Below are positions 46,645 through 56,706 of a DNA stretch of 64,000 bases, one piece after another. The notes below the pieces were generated by a model. It worked only from the letters and a program-made list of their open reading frames with translations. It did no database searches and was not told the DNA's origin. The stretch covers positions 1-64,000 of the forward strand of contig CAMCHP010000001.1 in assembly GCA_945874695.1 (NCBI GenBank), read 5' to 3'. Both the position numbers and the translations under genes were made by a program. Position 1 is the stretch's first letter. Each line of letters opens with the position of its first letter. This stretch comes from Chryseobacterium gleum. GTDB lineage: Bacteria; Bacteroidota; Bacteroidia; Flavobacteriales_D; Sanyastnellaceae.

Positions 46645-47853
46645 TTGACGCAGAACGAGGCTGAAATCCGCAAACAACTTAGCTGGAAGCGCATCATGGT
46701 GCCCGTGATCATCGGTTTCGCGGCTGCCGCAGGTTTGCTCATTCACAACCTCACCACCACCACTTTCGTGCTTGACCCTGGCGCAGGAACACACGCTTGG
46801 GTTGATGCCAACGAAAACGACGTGCCTGATTTTGATGAAGAAGAGGAGTTTACCCCAGCTGAAAACGGCGACTATCGGCGAACGAGTGCTACCGAACTCA
46901 TTCGAACCTACGAATGGGAGAGCCACGCCCTCTGGGCAATTTTAGGTGCATTTCTCATGGTGGCCCTGCGTGACCTCGGCTATATGTACCGCATAAGACT
47001 TCTCTCTGACCGCGCATTCAGTTGGCGAAAAAGCTTCGATGTCATTATGCTGTGGGAGTTTGCAAGCGCCTTAACCCCCAGTATTGTCGGGGGTTCTGGC
47101 GTGGCCATTTTCGTACTGAACCGCGAAGGCATGAACTTTGGAAGAGCGACCTCGGTAGTTTTCGTCACGGCATTAATGGATGAACTCTTCTACATCATCA
47201 TGGTGCCCTTGGTCTTCATCCTCATTGGCCCTGAACGCCTCTTCCCAAGTAATGACCTTTTCGGCGTTTTCACCCCCGGGTTTCTGCGTTCACTCTTCTA
47301 CTTTGGCTACTTATTCATTGTCGTTCTCACTACCTTCATCTTGCTAGGAATTTTCTTTTTCCCCAAGCAAACCAAGTTGTTTCTTGTAAAACTATTCTCA
47401 TTCGGGATCTTGCGCAGATGGCAAAAAAACATGGTCAAACTCGGCGATGAAATCATCCTCAGTTCAATCCATTTTCGCGGTAAATCCGTAGGTTTCTGGT
47501 CCAAAGCTATGGCAGCTACCATCGTCAGTTGGACCGCGCGCTTTGCCACACTTAACTTCATCTTCTTGGCATTTATCGGCGGCTTCGATCAACTCGAGGT
47601 CTTCGGTCGACAGCTCGTGATGTGGGTCATCATGCTGATCAGTGTCACGCCAGGTTCAAGCGGCATTGCTGAACTCCTTCTCCCCGCATTTTTTGGCTAT
47701 TTGCCTGATCTTGCACCCGTATTGCTCGCTCTTGTGGCCATCATTTGGCGCCTGTTGACCTATTTCCCATACTTGTTTGTTGGTGCTGCAGTCTTACCCG
47801 GATGGTTGCGAAGAACCGCACGCAAACGAAAAAAAGTTGAAGTAGCCACCTAA
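46645..47853 (+). CDS. LPG synthase/flippase-like membrane protein (UPF0104 family) with acidic calcium-loop-like segment
   Basis: About 402 residues from the TTG at 46645; the ATG at 46696 is also possible. Around eight membrane helices and the family element VTPGSSGIAELLLPAFFG (about 340-357). Related proteins move or sense phospholipids; the C-terminal lysyl-transferase domain of MprF is absent. Between helix 1 and 2 is a loop (about 45-72) reading DANENDVPDFDEEEEF, like the calcium-binding loops of thrombospondin repeats. Exact substrate unknown. A palindromic repeat starts 2 bases after the stop. Confidence 0.8.
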   Translation: MTQNEAEIRKQLSWKRIMVPVIIGFAAAAGLLIHNLTTTTFVLDPGAGTHAWVDANENDVPDFDEEEEFTPAENGDYRRTSATELIRTYEWESHALWAILGAFLMVALRDLGYMYRIRLLSDRAFSWRKSFDVIMLWEFASALTPSIVGGSGVAIFVLNREGMNFGRATSVVFVTALMDELFYIIMVPLVFILIGPERLFPSNDLFGVFTPGFLRSLFYFGYLFIVVLTTFILLGIFFFPKQTKLFLVKLFSFGILRRWQKNMVKLGDEIILSSIHFRGKSVGFWSKAMAATIVSWTARFATLNFIFLAFIGGFDQLEVFGRQLVMWVIMLISVTPGSSGIAELLLPAFFGYLPDLAPVLLALVAIIWRLLTYFPYLFVGAAVLPGWLRRTARKRKKVEVAT

Positions 47854-47855
47854 GG

Positions 47856-47878
47856 TTTTCGGCCTAAACGGCCGGATG
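47856..47878 (+). repeat. Palindromic repeat, copy 11 (canonical)
   Basis: TTTT, CGGCC-TAAAC-GGCCG, GATG, 2 bases after the stop codon of the flippase-like gene and about 70 bases before the next gene. Confidence 0.85.
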
Positions 47879-47950
47879 GGGTGCTTCCATATTACACGGT
47901 TATTTTTAACTTTCCGCTCCCTAATAAAGCGCATTTAAAGCGAAACGCGA

Positions 47951-49108
47951 ATGAACCACTCACATCAGAAATTTGGCACCCGAGCCGTGCATGCTGGCGT
48001 AGAACCTGATCCAACGACTGGAGCCATCATGACCCCCATTTATCAAACTTCAACCTACGTGCAAGCTGGAATAGGCAACCACAAAGGATACGAATACTCC
48101 CGTACGCACAATCCAACGCGTACCGCCCTCCAAAACAGCTTGGCAGCACTCGAAAACGGGAAACATGGCATCACCTTTGCCAGCGGCCTCGCCGCCATCG
48201 ATGCGGTGGTGAAACTCCTCCGCCCTGGCGATGAAGTAGTGGCTGTTAACGACCTCTACGGCGGAACATACCGCTTATTTAAAACCGTGTTTGAACCTTT
48301 TGGCATCAAATTCACCTTTGTAGACTTGCGCGATGCCAATACCATTGCGCCCCTCATCACCGACAAAACACGCCTCGTTTGGGTTGAAACACCAACCAAT
48401 CCGGTACTCCAAATTGTCGATATCGCGGCCATTGCTCAATTGATTGCCGGCAAAAACATCTTGCTCGCAGTTGATAACACCTTCGCCACGCCTTATTTGC
48501 AAAATCCGCTTGACTTGGGTGCCGACATCGTAATGCACTCAGTCACCAAATACTTGGGCGGCCACTCCGATGTAATTATGGGAGCCTTGGTTGTAAAAGA
48601 CGACGAATTGGGCCAACGCCTCTACACCTTACAAAACAGTTGCGGCGCCGTACACGGCCCGATGGACGCCTTCTTGGTGCTGCGGGGCATCAAAACATTG
48701 CACCTGCGCATGAAGGCCCACTGTGAAAATGGCAAGGTAATCGCCAACTACCTCGTACAGCATCCAAAAGTAGATGCCGTGTACTATCCTGGATTGAAAG
48801 ACCACGTCAATCACGACGTTGCCGCACGACAGATGCGCGATTTCGGAGGTATGCTCTCTTTCACCTTGAAAGACAACACGCTCGAAGCCGCGAAAAAAGT
48901 CGTCAAAAACGTGAAACTCTTCACCCTTGCTGAATCGCTTGGCGGCGTAGAATCACTCATCGGGCACCCCGCTACCATGACCCACGCATCCATTCCTAAG
49001 GTAGAGCGTGAAAAGTCTGGGGTTACTGACTCGCTCGTGCGACTCAGTGTGGGCGTTGAAGATGTTGAAGACCTCATTGCCGACCTCGAACAAGCTTTAG
49101 CCGAATGA
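47951..49108 (+). CDS. Cystathionine gamma-synthase/gamma-lyase family PLP enzyme
   Basis: 385 residues, fold-type I Cys/Met metabolism PLP family. PLP lysine K200 in [11 protein letters not shown]; substrate phosphate/propionate-binding elements [11 protein letters not shown] and the Tyr in [11 protein letters not shown] are present. It could act as cystathionine gamma-synthase or gamma-lyase; the family cannot be split by reading alone. The next gene overlaps it by 4 bases (kynurenine monooxygenase), so they are cotranscribed. Confidence 0.92.
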   Translation: MNHSHQKFGTRAVHAGVEPDPTTGAIMTPIYQTSTYVQAGIGNHKGYEYSRTHNPTRTALQNSLAALENGKHGITFASGLAAIDAVVKLLRPGDEVVAVNDLYGGTYRLFKTVFEPFGIKFTFVDLRDANTIAPLITDKTRLVWVETPTNPVLQIVDIAAIAQLIAGKNILLAVDNTFATPYLQNPLDLGADIVMHSVTKYLGGHSDVIMGALVVKDDELGQRLYTLQNSCGAVHGPMDAFLVLRGIKTLHLRMKAHCENGKVIANYLVQHPKVDAVYYPGLKDHVNHDVAARQMRDFGGMLSFTLKDNTLEAAKKVVKNVKLFTLAESLGGVESLIGHPATMTHASIPKVEREKSGVTDSLVRLSVGVEDVEDLIADLEQALAE

Positions 49109-50451
49109 GCAACAAAGAGAACATAGGCATTGCCGGTGCCGGATTGGTAGGAAGCCTTTTGGCCGTTATGATGGCGCGCAAAGGGCATACCGTAAGTGTT
49201 TACGAACGGCGCAAAGATCCGCGTGCGAAAGGCTTCATCGGCGGACGATCAATCAACCTCGCGCTTTCAGACCGAGGCTGGAAAGCACTTGAAATGGCCG
49301 GTGTTGATCAGGCGGTAAAGAACATGGCTATCCCTATGCACGGCCGCATGATTCATGCGGTAGATGGAAGTTTGACCTACCAACCTTACGGCAAAGAGAA
49401 CCAAGCCATTTACTCAGTGCCGCGGGGTGGCTTAAATAAACTCCTCATCGAACTGGCTGATGAGCTACCCAATGTGAGCGTACACTTTGATCACAGCGTT
49501 CAAAACGTCGATCTTGAAACGGCCACTTTGGATCTGCAAAACGGAGAAACTGGCGAGGCTGTAAGGGCGCAGCACGACCTCATCTTTGGAACCGACGGGG
49601 CTTTTTCAGCCATCCGTGCGCGCATGATGCGCCTCGACCGTTTTAACTACGAACAGCGGTACTTGAGTCACGGCTACAAAGAGCTCACCATCCCGCCGTT
49701 AGGCGGAAAACACCAAATGGAAGTCAACGCGCTGCACATTTGGCCGCGCGGTGAATTCATGCTGATCGCGTTACCGAACCCTGACGGCAGTTTCACGTGC
49801 ACCTTGTTCTTCCCATTTGAAGGCGAAATTTCATTTGACAGTTTGCAGTTGGATGCGGAAATAACGTCTTTCTTCGAGACCTATTTCGCTGACGCGATTC
49901 CGATCATGCCCGATTACCTGAACGATTTCAAAGACAATCCGACCTCGTCGCTCGTGATGGTGCAATGCGAACCTTGGAATTACAAGGGCAAAGTGTGCTT
50001 GTTGGGCGACGCGTCACACGCCATTGTACCTTTTTACGGCCAGGGTATGAACAGTGGTTTTGAAGATTGCTCAGTGCTGAATCAGTTGATGCAGCAGTTC
50101 GAGGGCGATTGGAGTGATATATTTTCAAACTTCTCACGCATTCGAAAACCACAGGCTGACGCCATTCGCGAATTGGCTTTGCGCAACTACATCGAAATGC
50201 GCGACAAAACGGCTGACCCCTCGTTCTTGCTTCAGAAAAAAATCGAAGCCCGCTTCAGCAGCCGCCACCCTGAAAAGTGGATTCCGCTGTATTCTCAGGT
50301 TACCTTTTCGCACATCCCTTATGATGTAGCCCTTCACAACGGTGAAGTTCAAGACGCCATCATGAAACGCGTCATGAACCGACCAGACATTGAAACGGTT
50401 TGGGATAGCGCGGAGGTTGAAGCCGCGATTTTGGCTGAATTGCAACATTGA
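49105..50451 (+). CDS. kmo: Kynurenine 3-monooxygenase
   Basis: 448 residues, FAD-dependent aromatic hydroxylase. Rossmann GAGLVGSLLAVMMARKGHTV (about 10-29), FAD motif CLLGDASHAIVPFYGQGMNSGFED (about 299-322) and the KMO elements FIGGRSINLALSDRGWKAL and HIWPRGEFMLIALPN. It makes 3-hydroxykynurenine in tryptophan degradation. Other kynurenine genes (kynureninase, dioxygenases) are not in the window. Its start overlaps the PLP gene by 4 bases. A palindromic repeat variant is embedded at 49689-49710. Confidence 0.95.
   Translation: MSNKENIGIAGAGLVGSLLAVMMARKGHTVSVYERRKDPRAKGFIGGRSINLALSDRGWKALEMAGVDQAVKNMAIPMHGRMIHAVDGSLTYQPYGKENQAIYSVPRGGLNKLLIELADELPNVSVHFDHSVQNVDLETATLDLQNGETGEAVRAQHDLIFGTDGAFSAIRARMMRLDRFNYEQRYLSHGYKELTIPPLGGKHQMEVNALHIWPRGEFMLIALPNPDGSFTCTLFFPFEGEISFDSLQLDAEITSFFETYFADAIPIMPDYLNDFKDNPTSSLVMVQCEPWNYKGKVCLLGDASHAIVPFYGQGMNSGFEDCSVLNQLMQQFEGDWSDIFSNFSRIRKPQADAIRELALRNYIEMRDKTADPSFLLQKKIEARFSSRHPEKWIPLYSQVTFSHIPYDVALHNGEVQDAIMKRVMNRPDIETVWDSAEVEAAILAELQH
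49689..49710 (-). repeat. Palindromic repeat, copy 12 (stem variant inside kmo)
   Basis: Minus strand TTTT, CCGCC-TAAC-GGCGG, GATGG. Antisense in kmo; the outermost stem pair differs from the core. Confidence 0.55.
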
Positions 50452-50518
50452 CCAACGTGGTGTTGACAAATCGCCGCGGACGTGAAACGAAGTTGGTGAT
50501 TCTGCGTTAATTTAGAAT

Positions 50519-51403
50519 ATGCATAAGGTCACACTCGCAATACTGCTCTGCCTGCTCGGCGCATCAGCAACTTTCGCACAAAGCGGACGCCAAAAACGGC
50601 CGCTCTACACCTTTGGTAATCAATTTAACACGGGAGGTTGGCACTTTGCGCCCGGTGCTACCTTTATGCTGCCCGCTCAATCAAATCGCTTCGAATCACG
50701 GCTCATCAACACCGGTGAACAAATTGACACCCTTTTTACCGGCAATTTTGATGCCGGGGGCCGATTGGGCTTTTACCTCGAATTTGGCAAACAACGCTTC
50801 TTCGAACGTCCGCTCTTTGTGCATTACATCGATTACGGCATTCACTTCAAACAACTGCGCGGAAGAGAGGAGTTCATTGGCATCGTGCAAAATGAAGGCG
50901 CGCCCTTGCTCGCTTCAAATCGCGGCACCTTCAGCGACGGATTTCTCGGTTTGTACTTCAATGCCAATCACATCGTGCAAACCAGCGACAACGCGTTTGT
51001 GCAACTCAGTTTAGGACTCAATGCCGAGTACAGAATCCTTTCTCGACGCACCTTTGAAGGAATTGCAAGTAGTTTGGGACAAGAGTTTGCTGACCCTTTG
51101 CAAGGACAGTTGCACGCGAAAATTGGTTACGGCTTTCGGCCTGAAGCAGGTATCTTAATCATACCCACACTCGAAACGCCGATATTGAACATCACGCCTT
51201 TCTATGATGGTAAGTCTACTTTGCCTTACTTCAACTCGCGCTATCGGCCGATCATACTCACCTTGCGCATTCTTTTCATGGGCAAGAACAAGCCCGCTGA
51301 TTGCGTAGGCGCGGGCACTGAAAAGCGCGGACACCACCTCTGGGATCCTGAAATGGAGCGAAAAACCAAGAAGAAAACGAAGAAAAAACCGAGCCGCCGC
51401 TAA
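50519..51403 (+). CDS. Exported outer-membrane-like protein, function unknown
   Basis: 294 residues. Signal peptide MHKVTLAILLCLLGASATFA (cleavage near residue 20). Mature part reads as amphipathic strands (GGRLGFYLEFG, RPLFVHYIDYGIHFKQL, AFVQLSLGLNAEYRIL, LHAKIGYGFRPEAGILI) with a very basic C-terminus (KKTKKKTKKKPSRR) that may be cytosolic or bind LPS or nucleic acid. No named family recognised. It starts 67 bases after kmo; a box-like TAATTTAG lies just upstream (50508-50515). Confidence 0.7.
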   Translation: MHKVTLAILLCLLGASATFAQSGRQKRPLYTFGNQFNTGGWHFAPGATFMLPAQSNRFESRLINTGEQIDTLFTGNFDAGGRLGFYLEFGKQRFFERPLFVHYIDYGIHFKQLRGREEFIGIVQNEGAPLLASNRGTFSDGFLGLYFNANHIVQTSDNAFVQLSLGLNAEYRILSRRTFEGIASSLGQEFADPLQGQLHAKIGYGFRPEAGILIIPTLETPILNITPFYDGKSTLPYFNSRYRPIILTLRILFMGKNKPADCVGAGTEKRGHHLWDPEMERKTKKKTKKKPSRR

Positions 51404-51408
51404 CCCGC

Positions 51409-51810
51409 TTATTCGCGCTCTGCGCAGAGTTCAACCAATACGCGGTTGCTGTCTTTCGGATGCAAAAACGCAATCAACTTGTTATCAGCACCCAGCTTGG
51501 GCACATCATTCAACAACGTGTAACCCAAGGCTTTCAAGCGTGAAATCTCGCCGTAAATGTCGGTAACCGCAAAAGCGATGTGGTGAATGCCTTCCCCCTT
51601 CTTTTCGATGAACTTCGCAATGGCACTGTCAGCACTTGTGGCTTGAAGCAGTTCAATTTTGCTTGCTCCGATGTGAAAAAACGAGGTAATGACATGTTCG
51701 CTTTCTACCTCTTCGCGCTTGTATGGTGCTACACCTAAGAGATCGGTAAAAATCCGCTCCGCAGCGTCGAGGTCTGCCACAGCAATGCCCAAATGTTCAA
51801 TTTTATTCAT
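51409..51810 (-). CDS. mce: Methylmalonyl-CoA epimerase
   Basis: 133-residue glyoxalase/VOC fold enzyme. Metal ligands fit the family: H6 (EHLGIAV), His of GIHHIAF (about 76-77) and E127 (VLVELC). It interconverts R- and S-methylmalonyl-CoA for the methylmalonyl-CoA mutase route (propionate or branched-chain degradation). The mutase is not in the window. Length is normal. Confidence 0.93.
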   Translation of the reverse strand: MNKIEHLGIAVADLDAAERIFTDLLGVAPYKREEVESEHVITSFFHIGASKIELLQATSADSAIAKFIEKKGEGIHHIAFAVTDIYGEISRLKALGYTLLNDVPKLGADNKLIAFLHPKDSNRVLVELCAERE

Positions 51811-51833
51811 GAAAACGCGCTAAAAAGTCAAAG

Positions 51834-52631
51834 TTAGCGCTTGCGAACGACTGCACCGAAAGTGGCGTCAAAATTCACGTAGTGATCACCCGGCCTCCAG
51901 CGTGAAGCATCTACTTTCTTTCCAAAACCGCGTGCGACGAGAATACCATAAGCATCATACACCTCATAATCGGTTGGCGCACTAAACTCCAAGGTTTGAT
52001 TTACCTTGTTTGACACCAAAGTCACCGGCGTGTTGCCTCCTTGGACTTCGAATTTTTTCGAGCTGCGCGTTCCAATGGCATCGGTTTGCGAAATGCGGAA
52101 CTGATTTGTACCGTGATGAATCGGCACAATCACCTCGTACTGCTCCTTGCCTTTCTTGCCGCCCCGGCCTTCAAACCCCGCTACGGCAACCCATTTGTTC
52201 CATTTAAATTGTTCAACCACAAAAGGCAATTCACCGCTTTCATTGGTGGTGGTGAAGCTCAAGGTTTCAGTGCCTTTCATCGCAAACGCATCGAGTTCAA
52301 AGGTGCTGCGTGGTGCGATGGCCTCAGGATTGATCACCAAAGGCTCGCAGCTATCTTTTGAACGAATAACCACTTCGATCGGTGCTCCAATGGCCAAGTT
52401 AAACTGGGCCAAATCAATCGCGAAGGCTGATGAGTTAACCTCGTCAGAAGTTGTTTCACCATTCACACGGACTTCAAACACACAAAAACCGACACCATCA
52501 GGCGAAAACGGATTCTTTACATAGAGGTCTTTACCCTGATAAACCCCGGTAAAAACATACACTTCGGCGAAGGCCGCAGGGGCCAACATTAGCAAAGCGA
52601 AGAAAACGAGAGACTTTGGTAAATTCAACAT
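51834..52631 (-). CDS. Exported protein with T9SS-like C-terminal domain, function unknown
   Basis: 265 residues. Signal peptide at 1-22 (MLNLPKSLVFFALLMLAPAAFA). Two beta-sandwich-like parts follow. The last 60 residues (LEFSAPTDYEVYDAYGILVARG...VDASRWRPGDHYVNF...VVRKR) have the strand pattern of a T9SS type A sorting domain: VYDxxG, then W/xxG-xYxV, then a final basic VxK. No enzymatic motif is recognised. It may be cell-surface attached. Confidence 0.7.
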   Translation of the reverse strand: MLNLPKSLVFFALLMLAPAAFAEVYVFTGVYQGKDLYVKNPFSPDGVGFCVFEVRVNGETTSDEVNSSAFAIDLAQFNLAIGAPIEVVIRSKDSCEPLVINPEAIAPRSTFELDAFAMKGTETLSFTTTNESGELPFVVEQFKWNKWVAVAGFEGRGGKKGKEQYEVIVPIHHGTNQFRISQTDAIGTRSSKKFEVQGGNTPVTLVSNKVNQTLEFSAPTDYEVYDAYGILVARGFGKKVDASRWRPGDHYVNFDATFGAVVRKR

Positions 52632-52695
52632 AGCTCAGAATCAGTATGTAACAAATATACAACACAGATCTGAGAACCAGGGTTCACATGAAAAC

Positions 52696-53208
52696 TTATT
52701 GAACCACAGCCAGTGAATTAATCAACTTACCCGCTTGAAGGGCCGTGTAGTAATTGTAAATCGCTGTATCGTCGGTGTAGGCCACAAACGATTGATTGCC
52801 CGATTGAAAACACCGAATATAATGATGCCCCGCTGAATTGCCATCGGGTAAAATGGTCTCATAAAACACCGCATCGGGCTGCGTATCGAAGAAAATTAAG
52901 TCGAACAAATCTTGCGCACGCAAATCTTCACGAACGGTCTCAACTGATTGCGCCTCCTGCTTCACATAAAAAACGAAATCCTTTCCAACGCTTACCTGAA
53001 CTATTCCTTGGGGTTGAATGATTTCGACCTGAACGGTCGGATGGGTGGCTCCCTGTTCAGGAAACACTCCAGCCAAGTTGTAGTTCGGGGTACTCACTAC
53101 AAAGGAACTCGCTTGAGGTTGGTCAGCCGATTCGACAACAGCGGGTGCATCCTGCCGACAGGCAGAAAACAAAAAAACACAGAAGGATAACCAAAGTAAT
53201 TTACGCAC
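52696..53208 (-). CDS. Lipoprotein, function unknown
   Basis: 170 residues with a GTG start at 53208. Lipoprotein signal with LFSAC lipobox (Cys near residue 17), then a Ser/Gln-rich spacer and a single alpha/beta-like domain (about 40-168) containing IVQVSVGKDFVFYVKQE and GHHYIRCFQSGNQSFVAYTDD. No family recognised. A palindromic repeat variant (53022-53044) is antisense within it. Confidence 0.72.
   Translation of the reverse strand: MRKLLWLSFCVFLFSACRQDAPAVVESADQPQASSFVVSTPNYNLAGVFPEQGATHPTVQVEIIQPQGIVQVSVGKDFVFYVKQEAQSVETVREDLRAQDLFDLIFFDTQPDAVFYETILPDGNSAGHHYIRCFQSGNQSFVAYTDDTAIYNYYTALQAGKLINSLAVVQ
53022..53044 (+). repeat. Palindromic repeat, copy 13 (stem CGACC/GGTCG)
   Basis: TTT, CGACC-TGAAC-GGTCG, GATGG. 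Antisense inside the lipoprotein gene, encoding THPTVQVEI there. Confidence 0.75.
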
Positions 53209-53293
53209 GGTGATAACTGTTCAACTGCATGTTTTACGCAAATAAACCCAAAGGGTTGCATCAGTTGCACAGCGTTGATTCAAGAAAAAATTC

Positions 53294-53301
53294 AATCTTT
53301 G
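53294..53301 (+). promoter_or_regulatory. -7 box of the SDR gene
   Basis: AATCTTTG (7 of 8 to TAnnTTTG), 21 bases before the ATG at 53323. It supports that start over 53275. Confidence 0.45.
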
Positions 53302-53322
53302 AGCACACCAACGCGTGAAAAC

Positions 53323-54117
53323 ATGACTTCGCAAGACCTCAATTTAAAACCCTACACCGCCGTCGTTTGCGGCAGTTCGCAAGGTATTGGCAAAGCCGCA
53401 GCGCTCGCACTCGCTCGCATGGGCGCCCGCATTGTGCTCGTTGCACGTGACCGCGACCGCTTGCAAGAGGTTATTCTTGAGTTGCAAGCCATTAACGATC
53501 AGGCACATACCGTGCTCGTTGCTGATTTTAGTCATCCCGAGACGCTTGAAAACGCCTTGCAAAGCTTCACCCAATCTGACGAAGCACATATTTTGGTGAA
53601 CAACACCGGCGGCCCCCCTGCCGGCACAGCCATTGATGCTCCCATTGATTCCTACCGCATTGCCTTCAATCAACACCTCGTGTGCAACCACCTTTTGGCG
53701 CAATACCTCGCACCGGGAATGAAGCGCAAAGGCTACGGCCGCATCATCAACGTGATCAGCACATCGGTCAAACAACCACTGGCCAACCTCGGTGTTTCGA
53801 ATACGGTGCGTGGCGCAGTGGCGAACTGGTCAAAAACCCTCGCACGCGAGCTCGGCCCCTCGGGCATTACCGTGAACAACGTACTGCCTGGTGCTACGGC
53901 CACGTCACGCCTCGATCAAATCATCGCGCGCAAATCTGAAGTTACCGGTGCCGATCACGATGCAATCATGCGTGAAATGACTGCCGAAGTACCCCTAAAA
54001 CGCGTTGCTCAACCCGAAGAAATTGCAAACGCCATTGCCTTCTTGGCAAGTCCGGCGGCAGCGTACATCTCTGGAATCAACCTCCCTGTTGATGGCGGAC
54101 GAACAAGCTGCTTATAA
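53323..54117 (+). CDS. SDR-family oxidoreductase with altered YxxxK site
   Basis: 264 residues. Cofactor motif GSSQGIGKAAALALARMG and the NNTGGPPAG and PGATATS elements are classical SDR. At the place of the catalytic Tyr-x-x-x-Lys the sequence reads SNTVR, so Ser and Arg replace them; this marks a known atypical subgroup annotated as FabG-like. NAD(P) binding is likely; the reaction is unclear. The C-terminus has the usual GGRTS. A 10-bp inverted repeat spans the stop codon. Confidence 0.85.
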   Translation: MTSQDLNLKPYTAVVCGSSQGIGKAAALALARMGARIVLVARDRDRLQEVILELQAINDQAHTVLVADFSHPETLENALQSFTQSDEAHILVNNTGGPPAGTAIDAPIDSYRIAFNQHLVCNHLLAQYLAPGMKRKGYGRIINVISTSVKQPLANLGVSNTVRGAVANWSKTLARELGPSGITVNNVLPGATATSRLDQIIARKSEVTGADHDAIMREMTAEVPLKRVAQPEEIANAIAFLASPAAAYISGINLPVDGGRTSCL

Positions 54118-54137
54118 GTGTACAAAATACACTTATA
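54113..54137. other. Perfect 10-bp inverted repeat spanning the SDR stop codon
   Basis: TATAAGTGTA, 5-nt loop, TACACTTATA. It has no T-run after it, so it is either a weak terminator or a protein-binding site between the SDR gene and gdhA. Confidence 0.6.
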
Positions 54138-54210
54138 GGCAAGCGTGAAATACCGTTAAAACGGCACAATTGAAGCGTGAAAAATGCGCTGTCAATCGTA
54201 TTTTTTCGTC

Positions 54211-55608
<1,398 letters not shown>

Positions 55609-55627
55609 TCACCTCAAACAATACTTC

Positions 55628-55662
55628 AAAGGGCTGCTTTTATCAAAGGCAGCCCTTTTTTT
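55628..55662 (+). terminator. Rho-independent terminator after gdhA
   Basis: AAAGGGCTGC, loop, GGCAGCCCTTT, followed by a T-run: a 10-bp GC-rich stem starting 20 bases after the gdhA stop. Confidence 0.9.
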
Positions 55663-55760
55663 GTGTTACAACACCCTGCAGACCATCGAAATTAATAGAC
55701 AAACGACGTAATTTCAACAATATACCCTATATTTAAAACGACGAAAACTGACCTCAATCA

Positions 55761-55768
55761 AATCTTTG
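55761..55768 (+). promoter_or_regulatory. -7 box of the dockerin-tailed protein gene
   Basis: AATCTTTG (7 of 8 to TAnnTTTG), 5 bases before the ATG at 55774. Confidence 0.45.
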
Positions 55769-55773
55769 TATTC

Positions 55774-56664
55774 ATGAAATCGCTCCTCGCCTTTCTTTTT
55801 TTCGGCCTAACGGCCGGATGCACCCTCGCACAAACGCCCTTCTGGATTGAAGGGTTTGGCTCAGGCTGCAACACCGGACAGCTGGCAACCGCCTACAGCG
55901 GCCCGAACGGATCATGGACCGTGACCAATACGGGCTCCAACACCGCTACGGCAAACCTTTGGTACATCAGCGGCACCGAAACCAACACTGGCGTTGGCAA
56001 CTGCGGCGCAGAGTGTGGAGCAAATCCGAATCCAACCTTGCACGTCTCCAATCAAACCGTGCTTGGAATTCCTGCTGATATCGGCGCGGCTTACTATGAA
56101 GGCTTAGTCGGCTTTTGCGGATTCATTCCCTGTGCTGCTACCGACAGACGGGTCGAATCACCCACCATCGACTGCAGCCAATACACCGATATTTCGCTTG
56201 AATTCACCTACCTCGAAGGTGGAAACGCCATTGACAACGCCACCGTATGGTACTTTGATGGCAGCACATGGTCACAACTTGATGACCCCGCGAAAACCTT
56301 CAGCGGAGCCTGCTCACCCCAAGGCCAATGGACGCTACTCACCTTGAGTTTGCCCGCATCAGCCAACGAAAATCCGAACGTGAAAATTGGTTTCCGATGG
56401 ATCAACAACGACGACGGCGACGCCACTGATCCGTCTTTCGCAGTGGATGACGTCACGCTTTCAGGTGTGCTCATCGTCGTCGACCCCGCCCCCTGCCTCG
56501 GCGACTTCAACAACGATGGCATCATCAATTCAGGCGATTTGCTGATTCTACTCAGCAACTTGGGCTGTACCGCAAATTGTGTAGCCGATATGAACGGCGA
56601 TGATTACATGGACATTACTGACCTTTTGGCCTTTCTAACCGTGTATGGCACAACTTGCGATTGA
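55774..56664 (+). CDS. Exported protein with dockerin-like C-terminal domain
   Basis: 296 residues. Signal peptide at about 1-20, whose C-region (FGLTAGC) is encoded by a palindromic repeat; GC after it could be a lipobox. A beta-sandwich domain follows (about 22-235; SPTIDCSQYTDISLEFTYLEGG looks like a MAM- or jelly-roll-type module). The last 55 residues match the end of the subtilase at 5532: CLGDFNNDGIINSGDLLILLSNLGC, then DMNGDDYMDITDLLAFL, two EF-hand-like loops flanked by cysteines. No classical T9SS CTD is present. Confidence 0.8.
   Translation: MKSLLAFLFFGLTAGCTLAQTPFWIEGFGSGCNTGQLATAYSGPNGSWTVTNTGSNTATANLWYISGTETNTGVGNCGAECGANPNPTLHVSNQTVLGIPADIGAAYYEGLVGFCGFIPCAATDRRVESPTIDCSQYTDISLEFTYLEGGNAIDNATVWYFDGSTWSQLDDPAKTFSGACSPQGQWTLLTLSLPASANENPNVKIGFRWINNDDGDATDPSFAVDDVTLSGVLIVVDPAPCLGDFNNDGIINSGDLLILLSNLGCTANCVADMNGDDYMDITDLLAFLTVYGTTCD
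55799..55820 (+). repeat. Palindromic repeat, copy 14 (loop one base shorter)
   Basis: TTTT, CGGCC-TAAC-GGCCG, GATG. In frame inside the signal peptide of the dockerin-tailed protein, encoding FGLTAGC. Confidence 0.8.
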
Positions 56665-56692
56665 TTCTGCGGCACAGATGCTGCGGTTTTCG

Positions 56693-56700
56693 TAACTTTG
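56693..56700 (+). promoter_or_regulatory. -7 box of the small cytochrome operon
   Basis: TAACTTTG, exact match, 6 bases before the ATG at 56707; decides this start over 56698. Confidence 0.65.
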
Positions 56701-56706
56701 ACTCCT

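Noticed and set aside
47879-47950. A SAM-type riboswitch before the cystathionine enzyme gene
   Set aside because: The space after the likely -7 box is only about 35 bases and no riboswitch-like structure is visible.
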